From: Candidatus Rokuibacteriota bacterium
GTDB taxonomy: Bacteria > Methylomirabilota > Methylomirabilia > Rokubacteriales > CSP1-6
Reading direction: 5' to 3'
NCBI GenBank assembly: GCA_016179925.1
Contig: JACPCG010000090.1
Span: forward strand, 1-50,180
DNA length: 50,180 nt
Below the pieces are notes generated by a model. The model was not told the DNA's origin. It was given only the letters and a program-made list of their open reading frames with translations, and searched no databases. Positions 38,998-47,494 of this stretch are shown piece by piece; the stretch's first letter is position 1; every line of letters starts with the position of its first letter. The position numbers were made by a program, and so were the translations under genes.

Positions 38998-39759
38998 TTA
39001 TGGGCTTTGCGACCCGGAGCGATCAGGGCGGGGCGCCGCGGTCGAGTCGCGGTCGATGCCCGTGGGCTCTTGTCGTTCGAGCGGCTCGCGCTCGTCCACG
39101 CGGGCGGGACTCTCCACGGCGAAACGGAGCCCCGACCCGGCTCGGCTCATGCGCACGAGGACGGCCGCACGGCCCGCGCCGGTGCTCACGCCGGTCGCGA
39201 GGTCCCCACGGCCGATGCGCCGCAGGATGCGGATGACGTAGCGGCGGGTCTCGGGGTATGGCGGAATCCCGCCCGAGAGCCGCACCGCCTGCTCGCCGGC
39301 GTTGTAGGCGGCGAGCGCGAGCGGCAGGTTGCCATTGAAGCGATCCATCAACCGGCGAAGGTGGCGAACGCCGCCTTCGATGTTCTCGTACGGGTCGAAG
39401 GTGTCGTCCACCTGAAGGCTCGACGCCGTTCGCGGCATCAGCTGCATCAAGCCGCGCGCGCCCCTGCGCGACACCGCCCGCGGGTTGAACTCGGATTCGG
39501 CTTCGACGATCGCGGCGACGAGGAGCGGCGCGACGCCGTAACGGGCGGCGACCTCCTTGATGTGGGCCACGATCTCCACGGACGTGAAGTCATCCGTCGC
39601 CGTGCCGGCTGAACCGTCGGCACCGAGCACCTGGCGTGCGGCCTCTCGAGCGGCCTGCAGCGTGTGGGGCCGTGCCGTCAGGTACGCAGGAACGATCGTG
39701 AACAGCAGGACAGCCAGACCGAGCGTATGACCCGTGAGCATGGAGAGCGCCTCTCGCAT
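38998..39759 (-). CDS. Lytic transglycosylase (SLT domain)
   Basis: About 253 residues from ATG 39759 (TTG 39780 possible). A membrane anchor or signal (HTLGLAVLLFTIVPAYL) is followed by an SLT domain: AAIVEAESEFNPRAVSRRGA with catalytic Glu, RGLMQLMPRTA, PYENIEGGVRHLRRLMDRF and LALAAYNAGEQAVRLSGGIP. The C-terminal ~60 residues are Arg/Pro/Ser-rich and unconserved. It cleaves peptidoglycan between MurNAc and GlcNAc. First of three envelope genes in one direction; only 18 bases separate it from the membrane-protein start. Confidence 0.9.
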   Translation of the reverse strand: MREALSMLTGHTLGLAVLLFTIVPAYLTARPHTLQAAREAARQVLGADGSAGTATDDFTSVEIVAHIKEVAARYGVAPLLVAAIVEAESEFNPRAVSRRGARGLMQLMPRTASSLQVDDTFDPYENIEGGVRHLRRLMDRFNGNLPLALAAYNAGEQAVRLSGGIPPYPETRRYVIRILRRIGRGDLATGVSTGAGRAAVLVRMSRAGSGLRFAVESPARVDEREPLERQEPTGIDRDSTAAPRPDRSGSQSP

Positions 39760-39860
39760 GGCAACGATGAGAGGACGCAACGAGGGTGCCAGACCCCTCC
39801 CTGAGGGCAGAGGCCCGCGTTTTCAGTCGGTTAGATGGCGATGGGAGGGGACCCAGCGTC

Positions 39861-40103
39861 ATGGAGGCGAAAGGCTGGTGCCATTCCGTCCTCGGACGCC
39901 TCGATGACAAGGTGAGGTCCTTGCACACCCTCACGGGTCGCTACGTTTATCAGTTCGGGCATCGCGGCCTGACGCTCCACTTGGAGCACGCTCTTATCGG
40001 AGCAACGGCGATGACCGAAGGGCTGATCCTGGTCACACGCAACGTGAGCCGTTTCCCGATGCTCTCCCTGGAGCACAATCTCATCCGTTTCCACGCGCGC
40101 TGA
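39861..40103 (+). pseudogene. PIN-domain (VapC-like) toxin remnant
   Basis: An 80-residue frame whose second half reads YQFGHRGLTLHLEHALIGAT and AMTEGLILVTRNVSRFPMLS, the C-terminal half of VapC PIN nucleases. The Asp normally at xDALIAATA is His here, and the second conserved Asp of TRNxxDF is Arg. The N-terminal LxDTN half is missing. No antitoxin is adjacent. A dead remnant of a toxin-antitoxin locus. Confidence 0.65.
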
Positions 40104-40156
40104 GCAGGTCGATCTATCGGGCAGGCCAAGCAGCCGAATACCGGCTCGCCGCGAGT

Positions 40157-40744
40157 TTAGAACCCCGGCCCCTCGTTCTGCCAGGGCTCGCCCCACGAGG
40201 GTTCGGGGAAGCCGTACTCGTAGAGCTCGCCGAGGGCCGGCGCCTCCGCCAGCGGGCGGACACTCGTCACGCGGTCGCGGATGAGCGCCTCGAAGGCGCG
40301 CAGCACGTCGCGCTCGGTGAGCATCCCGACGACGCGGCCGTCCTCGACCACCGGGAGTGCGCCGACCTTCTGCTCGTGCATGAGGCGCGCCGCCTGGCGG
40401 ATCCCACTCTCCGGCCGCACCGTGAGCACGGCCCACGTCATGATCTCGCGCACCGTCAGCGCCCCGAGCGCCTCCGCCAGGTCGCCGAGCCGCTCCTGGA
40501 TCGCGGGGTCGAAGACCATCTGCCGCAGATCGCGGTCGGTGACGGTGACGATGCCGATGAGACGCCCGCCGTCGTCCAGGACCGGCAGATGACGGATCTT
40601 GCGCAGCTTCATCAGCGCGACGGCCTCCCGGACCGGCGCGCCGGCGCGGATGGTTGCCACGGGTGTCGTCATCCACTCCTTGACCGGCACCGCATCCGGC
40701 CATTCCGGCTCCGGCCGCGTGACCGATCGCTTCCGCTGCGCCAT
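40157..40744 (-). CDS. CBS domain pair protein
   Basis: 195 residues: WMTTPVATIRAGAPVREAVA, RKIRHLPVLDDGGRLIGIVT, EIMTWAVLTVRPESGIRQAA and VGALPVVEDGRVVGMLTERD. ATG 40744 is preceded by GGAGGAGGGAGAG, a very strong Shine-Dalgarno, although the frame runs on upstream into a pncB remnant. A cytoplasmic nucleotide-sensing module like the ones at 3127 and 35041. Confidence 0.9.
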   Translation of the reverse strand: MAQRKRSVTRPEPEWPDAVPVKEWMTTPVATIRAGAPVREAVALMKLRKIRHLPVLDDGGRLIGIVTVTDRDLRQMVFDPAIQERLGDLAEALGALTVREIMTWAVLTVRPESGIRQAARLMHEQKVGALPVVEDGRVVGMLTERDVLRAFEALIRDRVTSVRPLAEAPALGELYEYGFPEPSWGEPWQNEGPGF

Positions 40745-41131
40745 CGTCTCTCCCTCCTCCTCCTTCGAGTCAGTACCCTCGGGGACGGCACGGACCTCGC
40801 CGCTGAAGCGAAGGCCGCGGAGGAAGTCGAGGAATGTCGGCTCGAAGCGCCCGAGGGAGGCGAGGTACGCGAGCGCGTCGGCGGAGAACTCGAAGCCTTC
40901 GAGGAGGCCGAGCGCGTCCTCGAGTCCGGCCGCGACCAGGAACCCCCGCGCGCGCGGGAGCTTCCTGACGAAGAGGCTGAAGGTCGCGTCGGCGCTCATC
41001 CCCTCTCGCCAGTACGACGCCGCCATGGTGAGCTCGTAGAGGTCCGTCAAGAGCGCGACCTCGCGTGTCAGGACAGGGCCCGACTGAAAGGCCCCCCGCG
41101 GGCGCGCAGACGTTTGCCGTTCGCCGATCAC
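40745..41131 (-). pseudogene. pncB: Nicotinate phosphoribosyltransferase, N-terminal remnant
   Basis: Residues such as LLTDLYELTMAASYWREGMS, FSLFVRKLPRARGFLVAAGL and FSGEVRAVPEGT are the first ~110 residues of NAPRTase. The match stops at VPEGT; the catalytic barrel is missing and the frame runs straight into the CBS gene (DSKEEEGETMAQRK). The rest of pncB has been deleted. It lies divergent from a PRPP synthetase gene, the source of its co-substrate, so a PRPP/NAD module was probably present here. Confidence 0.8.
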
Positions 41132-41321
41132 GCCCTGTCTTCGAGCAAGCCTGATGCCGCCGAGCCCCGACCTTTGTTTTCAAGTCGTTCGCCCTCGGCC
41201 GCGGACGTCCTCTGGGGAGACCGGGCCCGGGGTGTCGCGCCGCCGCCCCACCCGGGTGACGTCGAATCCATTGAAAACAGGGCGCTCGCGGCCTGGCAAC
41301 GGCCTTGCACCCCCTCGAGTC

Positions 41322-42209
41322 GTGATCCTCTTTGCCCTTCCCGCCCACGAGCCCCTTGCCGCGGCGCTCCACGACCTCGCCGGGCTCGAGCGCGGCCGCG
41401 TCGCGGTGAGCCGCTTCGCCAATCAGGAGCTGCACGCGGCACTCGAGACGGACCCTGCCGGGCACGCGTGCGTCGTCCTCGGCGCGGTCGCGCCGCCGGA
41501 CGAGCACATGCTCGCGACCCTGCTGCTCTGCCACACGCTCAAGAAGGAAGGTGCCAGCACCGTGACCGCGCTCCTGCCGTACCTCGGGTACGCGCGCCAC
41601 GACAAGGCCGAGCCCCGCAAGAGCCGCGCGACCGCGTGGCTCGGCGCGCTGCTGCACGCCTCGGGCGTGGACGAGGTCGTCGCGGTGGACGTCCACTCGA
41701 GCCTCGTCCATCAGCTCTTCCCGATCCCCCTCCGCTCCCTCTCACCGGCGGAACTCTTCGCCCGCGAGCTGGCGACGCTGCCGCTCGCCGAGCCGACGAT
41801 CGTGGCGCCCGACGCGGGCGCGCGCGAGCGCTGCGAGGCGGTGCGGCGGGCCGCGTCCATCGGGCGCCCCGTGGCGTACTTCGCGAAGGAGCGGACCCGC
41901 GAGGGGATCAAGCACTCGGTCCTGCACGGCACGGTCAGCCGCGAGGCGATCCTGGTGGACGACATCCTCGACACCGGGGGGACGCTCGTCGCGGCGTGCG
42001 AAGCCTTGCGGCGGGCGGGCGCCGAGGAGATGGTCGTCATGGTCGCCCACGGGCTCTTCACGGGCAGGGCCTGGGAGCAGCTCCGGTCGCTCGGCGTCTC
42101 CCGCGTCTACTGCACCGATACGACCCCGCCGCCCGCGGGTCTCGGCGCGGTCCCGGTCGTCGTCCTGTCCGTCGCCCCGCTGCTCGCGGGATGGTTCAAG
42201 CGCCCGTGA
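41322..42209 (+). CDS. Ribose-phosphate pyrophosphokinase (PRPP synthetase) family protein
   Basis: 295 residues from GTG 41322. ILFALPAHEPLAAALHDLAG leads to SRFANQELHAALETDPAGHA, then TALLPYLGYARHDKAEPRKS. The PRPP loop AILVDDILDTGGTLVAACEA follows. Family members transfer pyrophosphate from ATP to ribose-5-phosphate. The catalytic flexible loop reads FAKERTREGIKHSVLHG, shorter than in class I enzymes. The upstream frame is open to 41154 but lacks family similarity. A divergent pncB remnant lies 190 bases away, and the next gene starts 10 bases after the stop. Confidence 0.85.
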   Translation: MILFALPAHEPLAAALHDLAGLERGRVAVSRFANQELHAALETDPAGHACVVLGAVAPPDEHMLATLLLCHTLKKEGASTVTALLPYLGYARHDKAEPRKSRATAWLGALLHASGVDEVVAVDVHSSLVHQLFPIPLRSLSPAELFARELATLPLAEPTIVAPDAGARERCEAVRRAASIGRPVAYFAKERTREGIKHSVLHGTVSREAILVDDILDTGGTLVAACEALRRAGAEEMVVMVAHGLFTGRAWEQLRSLGVSRVYCTDTTPPPAGLGAVPVVVLSVAPLLAGWFKRP

Positions 42210-42219
42210 GGAAGGACTC

Positions 42220-42318
42220 ATGAACGAGCACGCCGAACGTCTCGTGCACGTCCGTGTCGATGTCGAGGAGATCGCGCGCCTCGCGCGGGAGTGGTTCACG
42301 CGCTCCCTGGCGACGTGA
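42220..42318 (+). CDS. 32-residue peptide coupled to the M28 peptidase gene
   Basis: ATG 42220 follows a good AGGAAGG Shine-Dalgarno and encodes MNEHAERLVHVRVDVEEIAR and LAREWFTRSLAT before TGA. Its stop overlaps the GTG start of the peptidase (GTGA at 42315-42318), the same arrangement that couples other gene pairs in this window. Amphipathic and charged. It may be a leader that brings ribosomes to the peptidase start, or the N-terminal stub of a deleted gene. Confidence 0.45.
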   Translation: MNEHAERLVHVRVDVEEIARLAREWFTRSLAT

Positions 42319-43193
42319 TCCGCACCCCGTCCGGCCCCGAGGCGCTCCGCGCCCACGTCGCGACGCTCGCAGGCGAGATCGGCGAGCGCAACGTCTTCCG
42401 GCCGCGGGCCCTGGCGGACGCGGCGGACTTCATCGCGCGCGAGTGGCGCCGGCAGGGCTACGAGGTCGTGCCGCAGACGTACGACTGCCAGGGGCTCCCG
42501 TGCGCGAACCTCGAGATCGCGCGCCGCGGGACCCACCGGCCCGAGGAGATCGTCCTCGTTGGCGCGCACTACGACTCGGTCCTCGGCAGCCCGGGCGCCG
42601 ACGACAACGCGAGCGGTGTGGCGGCGCTCCTGGCGATGTCGCGGCGCTTCGCGGAGGCCGCACCCGCGCGGACCGTCCGCTTCGTCGCCTTCGTCAACGA
42701 GGAGCCGCCGCTCTACTTCACCCGCGACATGGGCAGCGACGTGTACGCGCGCGCGGCCCGCGCGCGCGGCGACGACATCCGCGCGATGCTCGCGCTGGAG
42801 ACGATCGGCTACTACAGCGAGGCCGCCGGCAGCCAGCACTATCCGCCGGGCTTCCGGTTCTTCTTCCCCGGCCGGGGAGACTTCGTCGCCCTCGTCTCGA
42901 ACCTCCGCTCGCGCCGGCTCCTGCGGCGTACGGTGCGGGCGTTCCGCGCCGGCTCGGACTTCCCCGTGGAGCACCTGGCGACGCCCGGCCTGGTCCCAGG
43001 CGCCGCCTGGAGCGACCACCGCTCGTTCTGGCGCCAGGGATACCGCGCGCTCATGGTCACCGACACGGCGTTCTACCGCTACCCGCACTACCACTCACCC
43101 GACGACACGCCGGACAAGCTCGACTACGGGGCGCTGGCCCGCGTCGCGGAGGGGCTCGCGAACGCCGTCGAGACCCTCGCGCTCGAGGAGTGA
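42315..43193 (+). CDS. M28-family zinc peptidase
   Basis: About 292 residues from GTG 42315 (GTG 42291 possible). The metal site is complete: GAHYDSVLGSPGADDNASG (His and Asp ligands), VNEEPPLYFTRDMGS (Glu pair), ETIGYYSEAAGSQHY and YPHYHSPDDTPDKLDYG (last His). Aminopeptidase or glutaminyl-cyclase-like peptidase. No signal peptide is seen, so cytoplasmic location is likely. Its start overlaps the stop of the small upstream ORF. Confidence 0.88.
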   Translation: MIRTPSGPEALRAHVATLAGEIGERNVFRPRALADAADFIAREWRRQGYEVVPQTYDCQGLPCANLEIARRGTHRPEEIVLVGAHYDSVLGSPGADDNASGVAALLAMSRRFAEAAPARTVRFVAFVNEEPPLYFTRDMGSDVYARAARARGDDIRAMLALETIGYYSEAAGSQHYPPGFRFFFPGRGDFVALVSNLRSRRLLRRTVRAFRAGSDFPVEHLATPGLVPGAAWSDHRSFWRQGYRALMVTDTAFYRYPHYHSPDDTPDKLDYGALARVAEGLANAVETLALEE

Positions 43194-43201
43194 CCCGCTC
43201 G

Positions 43202-43468
43202 ATGCGGCCCCACTTCCACCCGAGCCTCGTCAACGACCCGTTCGGCGACCCGGCGCTCGACGTGGAGTTCCTCTTCGAGCGGCGGGCGCCGTTCGGCCAG
43301 GACGACGTGGAGCTGGCGGCGCGAAAGTACCATCTCACGGCCCGCCAGGCCGGGCTCGTGGCCCGGCAGGCCGAGGTCAAGCGGCTGGTTCCCTTCCATT
43401 TCTCCCCGCGCTATGCCGGTGAGGAGGAACATCTCCGGCGGGAGGCCGCGGACACGTTCACCTCCTGA
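43202..43468 (+). pseudogene. RNase Z-like MBL-fold protein, in-frame internal deletion
   Basis: The N-terminal MRPHFHPSLVNDPFGDPALD ... FLFERR matches the first ~30 residues of an RNase Z-like metallo-beta-lactamase family. The next block (APFGQDDVELAARKYHLTAR, QAEVKRLVPFHFSPRYAGEE) matches its last ~55 residues. The metal-binding HxHxDH motif and about 230 central residues are absent. The junction (~43285) keeps the frame open, giving an 88-residue product that cannot hydrolyse RNA. Confidence 0.75.
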
Positions 43469-43629
43469 GGCCCGAGGCCGGGATGCCGGCGCCTCAGGTG
43501 GGGCGGGAATTCCCGAAACCCGGCGCGTCACCACCGCCCCATGACCGGGAGGTGGCTGAATTTCCTGAAGTCATGCCCTGACCGCCCGGTACGCGGTTTG
43601 CACGTTTCCTCGCACGGGGTTTCACGCCC

Positions 43630-44007
43630 ATGAAAACGGACGAGTTCCTCGCGCGCGTCCAGGAATCGGGCGCGCTCGGGAGCCGCAAGGAGGCGGCGCG
43701 GCGGTCGAAGGCGGTGGTGAGCGCGCTCGCCCAGATGGTGCCCGACGCCGAGACGCGACGGCACTTCGTGACCCAGCTGCCGGGGTTCCTCAAGTCCCAC
43801 CTGCTCGCCGAGCGGCCGCGCTACTTGAAGATGACGCCCGATGCATTCCTCCAGCACATCGGGCACGCATTGGACGCCCACGTGCCCGAGGCCCAACGCA
43901 CGCTGCGCGCCGTCTACGGCGCGCTCGAGGAGGCCGTGGCGTCCGGCGAGATCGCCGATTTCGAGGAGCGCATCCCGAAGGACATCAGGGCGCTGCTCCG
44001 GCGATAG
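43630..44007 (+). CDS. DUF2267 domain protein
   Basis: 125 residues: MKTDEFLARVQESGALGSRK, AARRSKAVVSALAQMVPDAE, TRRHFVTQLPGFLKSHLLAE and FEERIPKDIRALLRR. This helical repeat pattern is the DUF2267 family, frequently found near CBS, BON and universal stress genes in stress-response islands. Function unknown. Start ATG 43630 lacks a clear Shine-Dalgarno. Confidence 0.88.
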   Translation: MKTDEFLARVQESGALGSRKEAARRSKAVVSALAQMVPDAETRRHFVTQLPGFLKSHLLAERPRYLKMTPDAFLQHIGHALDAHVPEAQRTLRAVYGALEEAVASGEIADFEERIPKDIRALLRR

Positions 44008-44019
44008 CGCGAGGCTCCA

Positions 44020-44462
44020 TTGACAGCCGACCGGCCCGACACGAACGCCGTGCTCGCCCGCGCGAAGAAGCCCTCCGAGGACGCGCTGCGGCTGCACCCC
44101 CTCTACCGGGGAAAGCTGAACAACTCGCTCATCTTCCCGGGCCTCTTCTGCGGCGCGCTCGACGTCCGCGCGCGGGCCATCACCGACGGGATGGCCGCGG
44201 CGGTCGCGCGCGAAGTGGCGGCCTTCGCCGAGGCGCGTGGAATCCAGGACGACGACATCCTCCCGCGGACGGACGAGTGGGACGTCCATCCCCGGGTCGC
44301 GGTGGCGGCGGCGACCGAGGCCAGGCGCAGGGCACGGCGAGAGTCGTGAAGAGCCGCGAGGACGTTTATAGTGAGGCTGCCCGGACCATGCGGAACGCGC
44401 GCGAGACGACACGCCTGCTCATGCGCGAAGGGCTCATCCCCGAGCCACCCGAGGGAGCCTGA
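44020..44462 (+). pseudogene. Malic enzyme with internal deletion and a 3' single-base frameshift
   Basis: TTG 44020 opens with KKPSEDALRLHPLYRGK, the N-terminus of a bacterial/archaeal malic enzyme family. It joins directly to NSLIFPGLFCGALDVRARAI and RGIQDDDILPRTDEWDVHPR, the C-terminal part, so about 330 residues including the NAD(P) site and catalytic residues are missing. Further on, GCCAGGCGCAGG needs one more C to stay in frame: with it the tail would read VKSREDVYSEAARTMRNARE ... LLMREGLIPEPPEGA, ending at 44462, a natural family C-terminus. As written the frame stops at 44349. Two independent lesions argue for true gene decay. Confidence 0.78.
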
Positions 44463-44466
44463 CACG

Positions 44467-44676
44467 ATGGGCCTATTCACCGTCGGCGAGGAAGTCAACC
44501 ACCGGATCGGCGACCCGCAGTGCCCGGAATGCTGGGAGGAGTATCCGGAGCCGTGCCGCTGCGGCGGGTTGATGCACGCGGCGGCGGGCTCCGAGGAGGA
44601 TCCCGACGGCAACGTCCTGCTCATCACCTCCTGCGACCAGTGCGGCCGGTCCGAGGACCAGCTGGACGAGGTGTGA
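44467..44676 (+). CDS. Small zinc-ribbon-like protein
   Basis: 69 residues starting MGLFTVGEEVNHRIGDPQCP. Cys pairs CPEC, CRC and CDQC could bind one or two zinc ions. Acidic C-terminus (EDQLDEV). GGGAG upstream of the ATG. Located between the malic enzyme remnant and the radical SAM gene; no family recognised. Confidence 0.65.
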   Translation: MGLFTVGEEVNHRIGDPQCPECWEEYPEPCRCGGLMHAAAGSEEDPDGNVLLITSCDQCGRSEDQLDEV

Positions 44677-44683
44677 GGCTCAC

Positions 44684-45625
44684 GTGATCGCGCCCGCATG
44701 GCCCGCGTATCTCGGACTCCCGCTCGCCGAGCTCCGCCGCCGGGCGGCGGTGGCGATCGAGGGGCTTGCCGCGTGCACCGCGTGCCCCCGCAACTGCCGC
44801 GTGAACCGCCTCGAGAACAAGACCGCGGCGTGCCGGAGCGGCCGCTACGCCCGCGTCGCGAGCTACTTCCCCCACCGGGGCGAGGAGGACTGCCTCCGGG
44901 GCTGGCGGGGCTCCGGGACGATCTTCTTCTCGTGGTGTAATTTGCGCTGCGTTCACTGCCAAAACTTCGACATCAGCCAGCAGGGCGCGGGCGAGGAGAC
45001 GCGTCCGGAAGCGCTGGCCACCATGATGCTCGAGCTCCAGGACATGGGCTGCCACAACATCAACCTCGTGACGCCGGAGCACGTCGTGCCCCAGATCCTC
45101 GAGGCGCTGCCCTTCGCCGTCGCGCGCGGCCTCCGGCTCCCCATCGTCTACAACACCGGCGCCTACGACGCGCTCGAGAGCCTCCAGCTCCTCGACGGGA
45201 TCGTGGACATCTACATGCCCGACTTCAAGTTCTGGGACCGGGAGCTGTCGCTCAAGTACCTCCGCGCCCGGGATTGTCCCGAGGTCGCGCGCGCCGCCAT
45301 CCGCGAGATGCACCGGCAGGTCGGCGACCTCGTGATCGGCGCAGACGGGCTCGCGCGGCGGGGCCTCCTCGTCCGGCACCTGGTCATGCCGGGCGGCATC
45401 GCGGGAACGCGGGAGATCATGCGCTTTCTGGCCGAGGAGATCTCGAAGGACACCTACGTCAACGTCATGGACCAGTACTACCCGGCGGGGCGCGTGTCCC
45501 GCGAGCGATTCTTCGAAATCAACCGGCGTATCACCCGGGCGGAGTACGACGAGGCGGTCCGCGCCGCGCTCGAGGCCGGACTCCATCGGCTCGATCAGCC
45601 CCGTCGGCTCGCGCCTGTGATCTGA
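44684..45625 (+). CDS. Radical SAM protein, PflA-like (AmmeMemoRadiSam-type)
   Basis: 313 residues. GTG 44684. An N-terminal Cys cluster (ACTACPRNCRVNRLENKTAA, CRSGRYARVASYFPHRGEED) precedes the radical SAM motif CNLRCVHC, which binds the 4Fe-4S cluster that cleaves S-adenosylmethionine. Then LELQDMGCHNINLVTPEHVV, DGIVDIYMPDFKFW and RRGLLVRHLVMPGGIAGTRE follow, as in pyruvate formate-lyase activating enzyme homologues of the PF04055 family. No glycyl-radical enzyme is present; the partner is unknown. The stop codon is immediately followed by the sigma factor ATG. Confidence 0.9.
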   Translation: MIAPAWPAYLGLPLAELRRRAAVAIEGLAACTACPRNCRVNRLENKTAACRSGRYARVASYFPHRGEEDCLRGWRGSGTIFFSWCNLRCVHCQNFDISQQGAGEETRPEALATMMLELQDMGCHNINLVTPEHVVPQILEALPFAVARGLRLPIVYNTGAYDALESLQLLDGIVDIYMPDFKFWDRELSLKYLRARDCPEVARAAIREMHRQVGDLVIGADGLARRGLLVRHLVMPGGIAGTREIMRFLAEEISKDTYVNVMDQYYPAGRVSRERFFEINRRITRAEYDEAVRAALEAGLHRLDQPRRLAPVI

Positions 45626-46978
45626 ATGAGCACCGTCATGGCAACGTCTAACGAACCTATGACGCTCACGGAATTCGATCGCGCGACGAACGAAGAGCTG
45701 GCTCCATCCGTCGGTCTCGAGGAGGTCGGTCTCGAGGAGGGGGAAGAGCGCGAGCTCGAGGAACCCGTGGAGGAGGCGCCTCCGCCGAGGGAAGCGGACC
45801 CCGTGCGCCTGTACTTCGGCGAAATGGGCAAGGTGCGTCTCCTGACCGGCGCGCAGGAGGTGGAGATCGGCCGGCGGATCGAGGCCGGCCAGATCGAGCT
45901 CCAGCGGGCGCTCGGCGCCATCCCGATGGCGGTCCACGCCCTCGTGCAACTCGGCGACAGGCTCCGCCGGGGCGAGAGCGCCGCGGCCGACGTCCTGGTC
46001 CTGGCGGACGGGGCCGAGCTGGACCGCAAAGCGCTCGCGCCGATCCTCCGCTCCTTCGACCGCCTCCGCCGGTGCTCGAAGTCCATGGCCGCGCGCCGTG
46101 AGGCGATCCAGGCGCTCGTCGCCGCGCTGCCGCTGAAGCCCGCGCTGGTGGACGACCTCGTGGCCCGGGTCCGAGGCGCCTCTGCGAAGGAGGCGGGGCT
46201 GCCGCAGCGGCGGCTCGAGGCGCTGCTCGCGCGGATCGACGCGAGCGACGCGGCGGTCCGTCAGGCGAAGCGCGAGTTGACCGAGGCCAACCTGCGCCTC
46301 GTGGTCTCGATCGCCAAGCGCTACCTCCGCAGCGGCCTCCCGCTGCTCGACCTCGTCCAAGAGGGCAACCTCGGCCTCCTGCGAGCGGTCGATCGCTTCC
46401 AGTACCGCCGGGGCTTCAAGTTCTCGACGTACGCGACGTGGTGGATCCGGCAGGCAATCACGCGCGCCATCGCCGATCGCGGACGGACGATCCGCATCCC
46501 GGTCCATGTGGTGGAGACCCTCCACCGGGTGGCCAATACGAGCCGCCGGCTCACCGGCGAGCTCGGTCGCGAGCCCACGCTCGAGGAGATCGCGCACCGG
46601 ACGCGCCTGCCCGCCGAGAAGGTCCGGCTGGTCCTCGAGGCGGCGCGCAAGACCGTCTCGCTGGACGCCCCGATCAGCGAGGACACTGCGCTCGGTGACC
46701 TCCTCGAAGACCCGTCGGCGGGCTCCCCGACCGACCAGCTCGTGACCCGGGACCGCTCGAGGGAGGTCGAGGACGCGCTGGCCGCGTTGACGCCGAAGGA
46801 GCGGGACGTGCTCCGGCTCCGCTTCGGGCTCGGCGACGAGGAGCCGTGCACGCTCGAGGAGATCGGGCATCGCTTCGGCCTGACCCGGGAGCGCATCCGT
46901 CAGATCGAGATGAAGGCCCTCACGAAGCTCCGCGGCCAGCGGGTGGCCCCCGACCTCAGGGTCTTTGTCGAGAACTGA
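45626..46978 (+). CDS. rpoD: RNA polymerase primary sigma factor (RpoD/SigA)
   Basis: 450 residues. Region 1.2 ([20 protein letters not shown]), region 2 ([60 protein letters not shown]), region 3 and region 4 ([38 protein letters not shown]) are all present. The acidic N-terminal 60 residues replace a longer region 1.1. An RpoD-family factor; whether it is the essential one or a second copy cannot be decided without the rest of the genome. ATG 45626 directly follows the preceding stop codon. Confidence 0.95.
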   Translation: MSTVMATSNEPMTLTEFDRATNEELAPSVGLEEVGLEEGEERELEEPVEEAPPPREADPVRLYFGEMGKVRLLTGAQEVEIGRRIEAGQIELQRALGAIPMAVHALVQLGDRLRRGESAAADVLVLADGAELDRKALAPILRSFDRLRRCSKSMAARREAIQALVAALPLKPALVDDLVARVRGASAKEAGLPQRRLEALLARIDASDAAVRQAKRELTEANLRLVVSIAKRYLRSGLPLLDLVQEGNLGLLRAVDRFQYRRGFKFSTYATWWIRQAITRAIADRGRTIRIPVHVVETLHRVANTSRRLTGELGREPTLEEIAHRTRLPAEKVRLVLEAARKTVSLDAPISEDTALGDLLEDPSAGSPTDQLVTRDRSREVEDALAALTPKERDVLRLRFGLGDEEPCTLEEIGHRFGLTRERIRQIEMKALTKLRGQRVAPDLRVFVEN

Positions 46979-47315
46979 CCCGTCTGCTGGTTCCGGAGCG
47001 GGATCCTGCACCTTCCAGTACGGCGCGGCCCGCGTCGAGCACATCACGCGCGAGTGTCCCGCATTCCACTGCGAGGGCGTGCTGGCCTCGACCAGCTGGG
47101 TGCCCTTCAATCTTGGGCGCCCCGACCTGCTCGACTGCCTGGAACTCTACGCGAGGTGCGAGCGGGAGGGAGGACCGGAATACAGCTTCCCCTCGCCGGA
47201 CTCACCCGGGAAATGGATGAACGCGCGGGCGGCGCTGGAACGCTTCCGCGTCACGGGAGAGAGCCCGCTGACCAAGTGGCAGACGTTACTCTTCCGCCGC
47301 AAGTCCGGCTGCTGA
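46965..47315 (+). CDS. Hypothetical protein
   Basis: Up to 116 residues from TTG 46965, overlapping the sigma factor end by 14 bases. Core: [40 protein letters not shown] and [20 protein letters not shown]. Several Cys residues but no recognised motif. No better start or Shine-Dalgarno was found. Bases 47316-47494 downstream hold no gene I can support. Confidence 0.5.
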   Translation: MSRTDPSAGSGAGSCTFQYGAARVEHITRECPAFHCEGVLASTSWVPFNLGRPDLLDCLELYARCEREGGPEYSFPSPDSPGKWMNARAALERFRVTGESPLTKWQTLLFRRKSGC

Positions 47316-47494
47316 GCCTGCCTTCAATCGGACCCGGGTGCTCCGGACACCGCTGGACTCTGAGGTCGCCAGGCGCGCCGTTTGCCACCCTCTTCGGTTG
47401 GCATGGCCGGCCCAGGCCCACATGCGCCTTGACTGCGGTGACGTATCCATTCCGACACACGTTTCTTGAGCCGACGAGCATGGTATGGTGACTC

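Noticed and set aside
41170-41283. TTTGTTTTCAA / TTGAAAACA inverted pair between pncB remnant and PRPP synthetase
   Set aside because: Short arms about 90 bases apart; chance match cannot be excluded and no other feature supports it.
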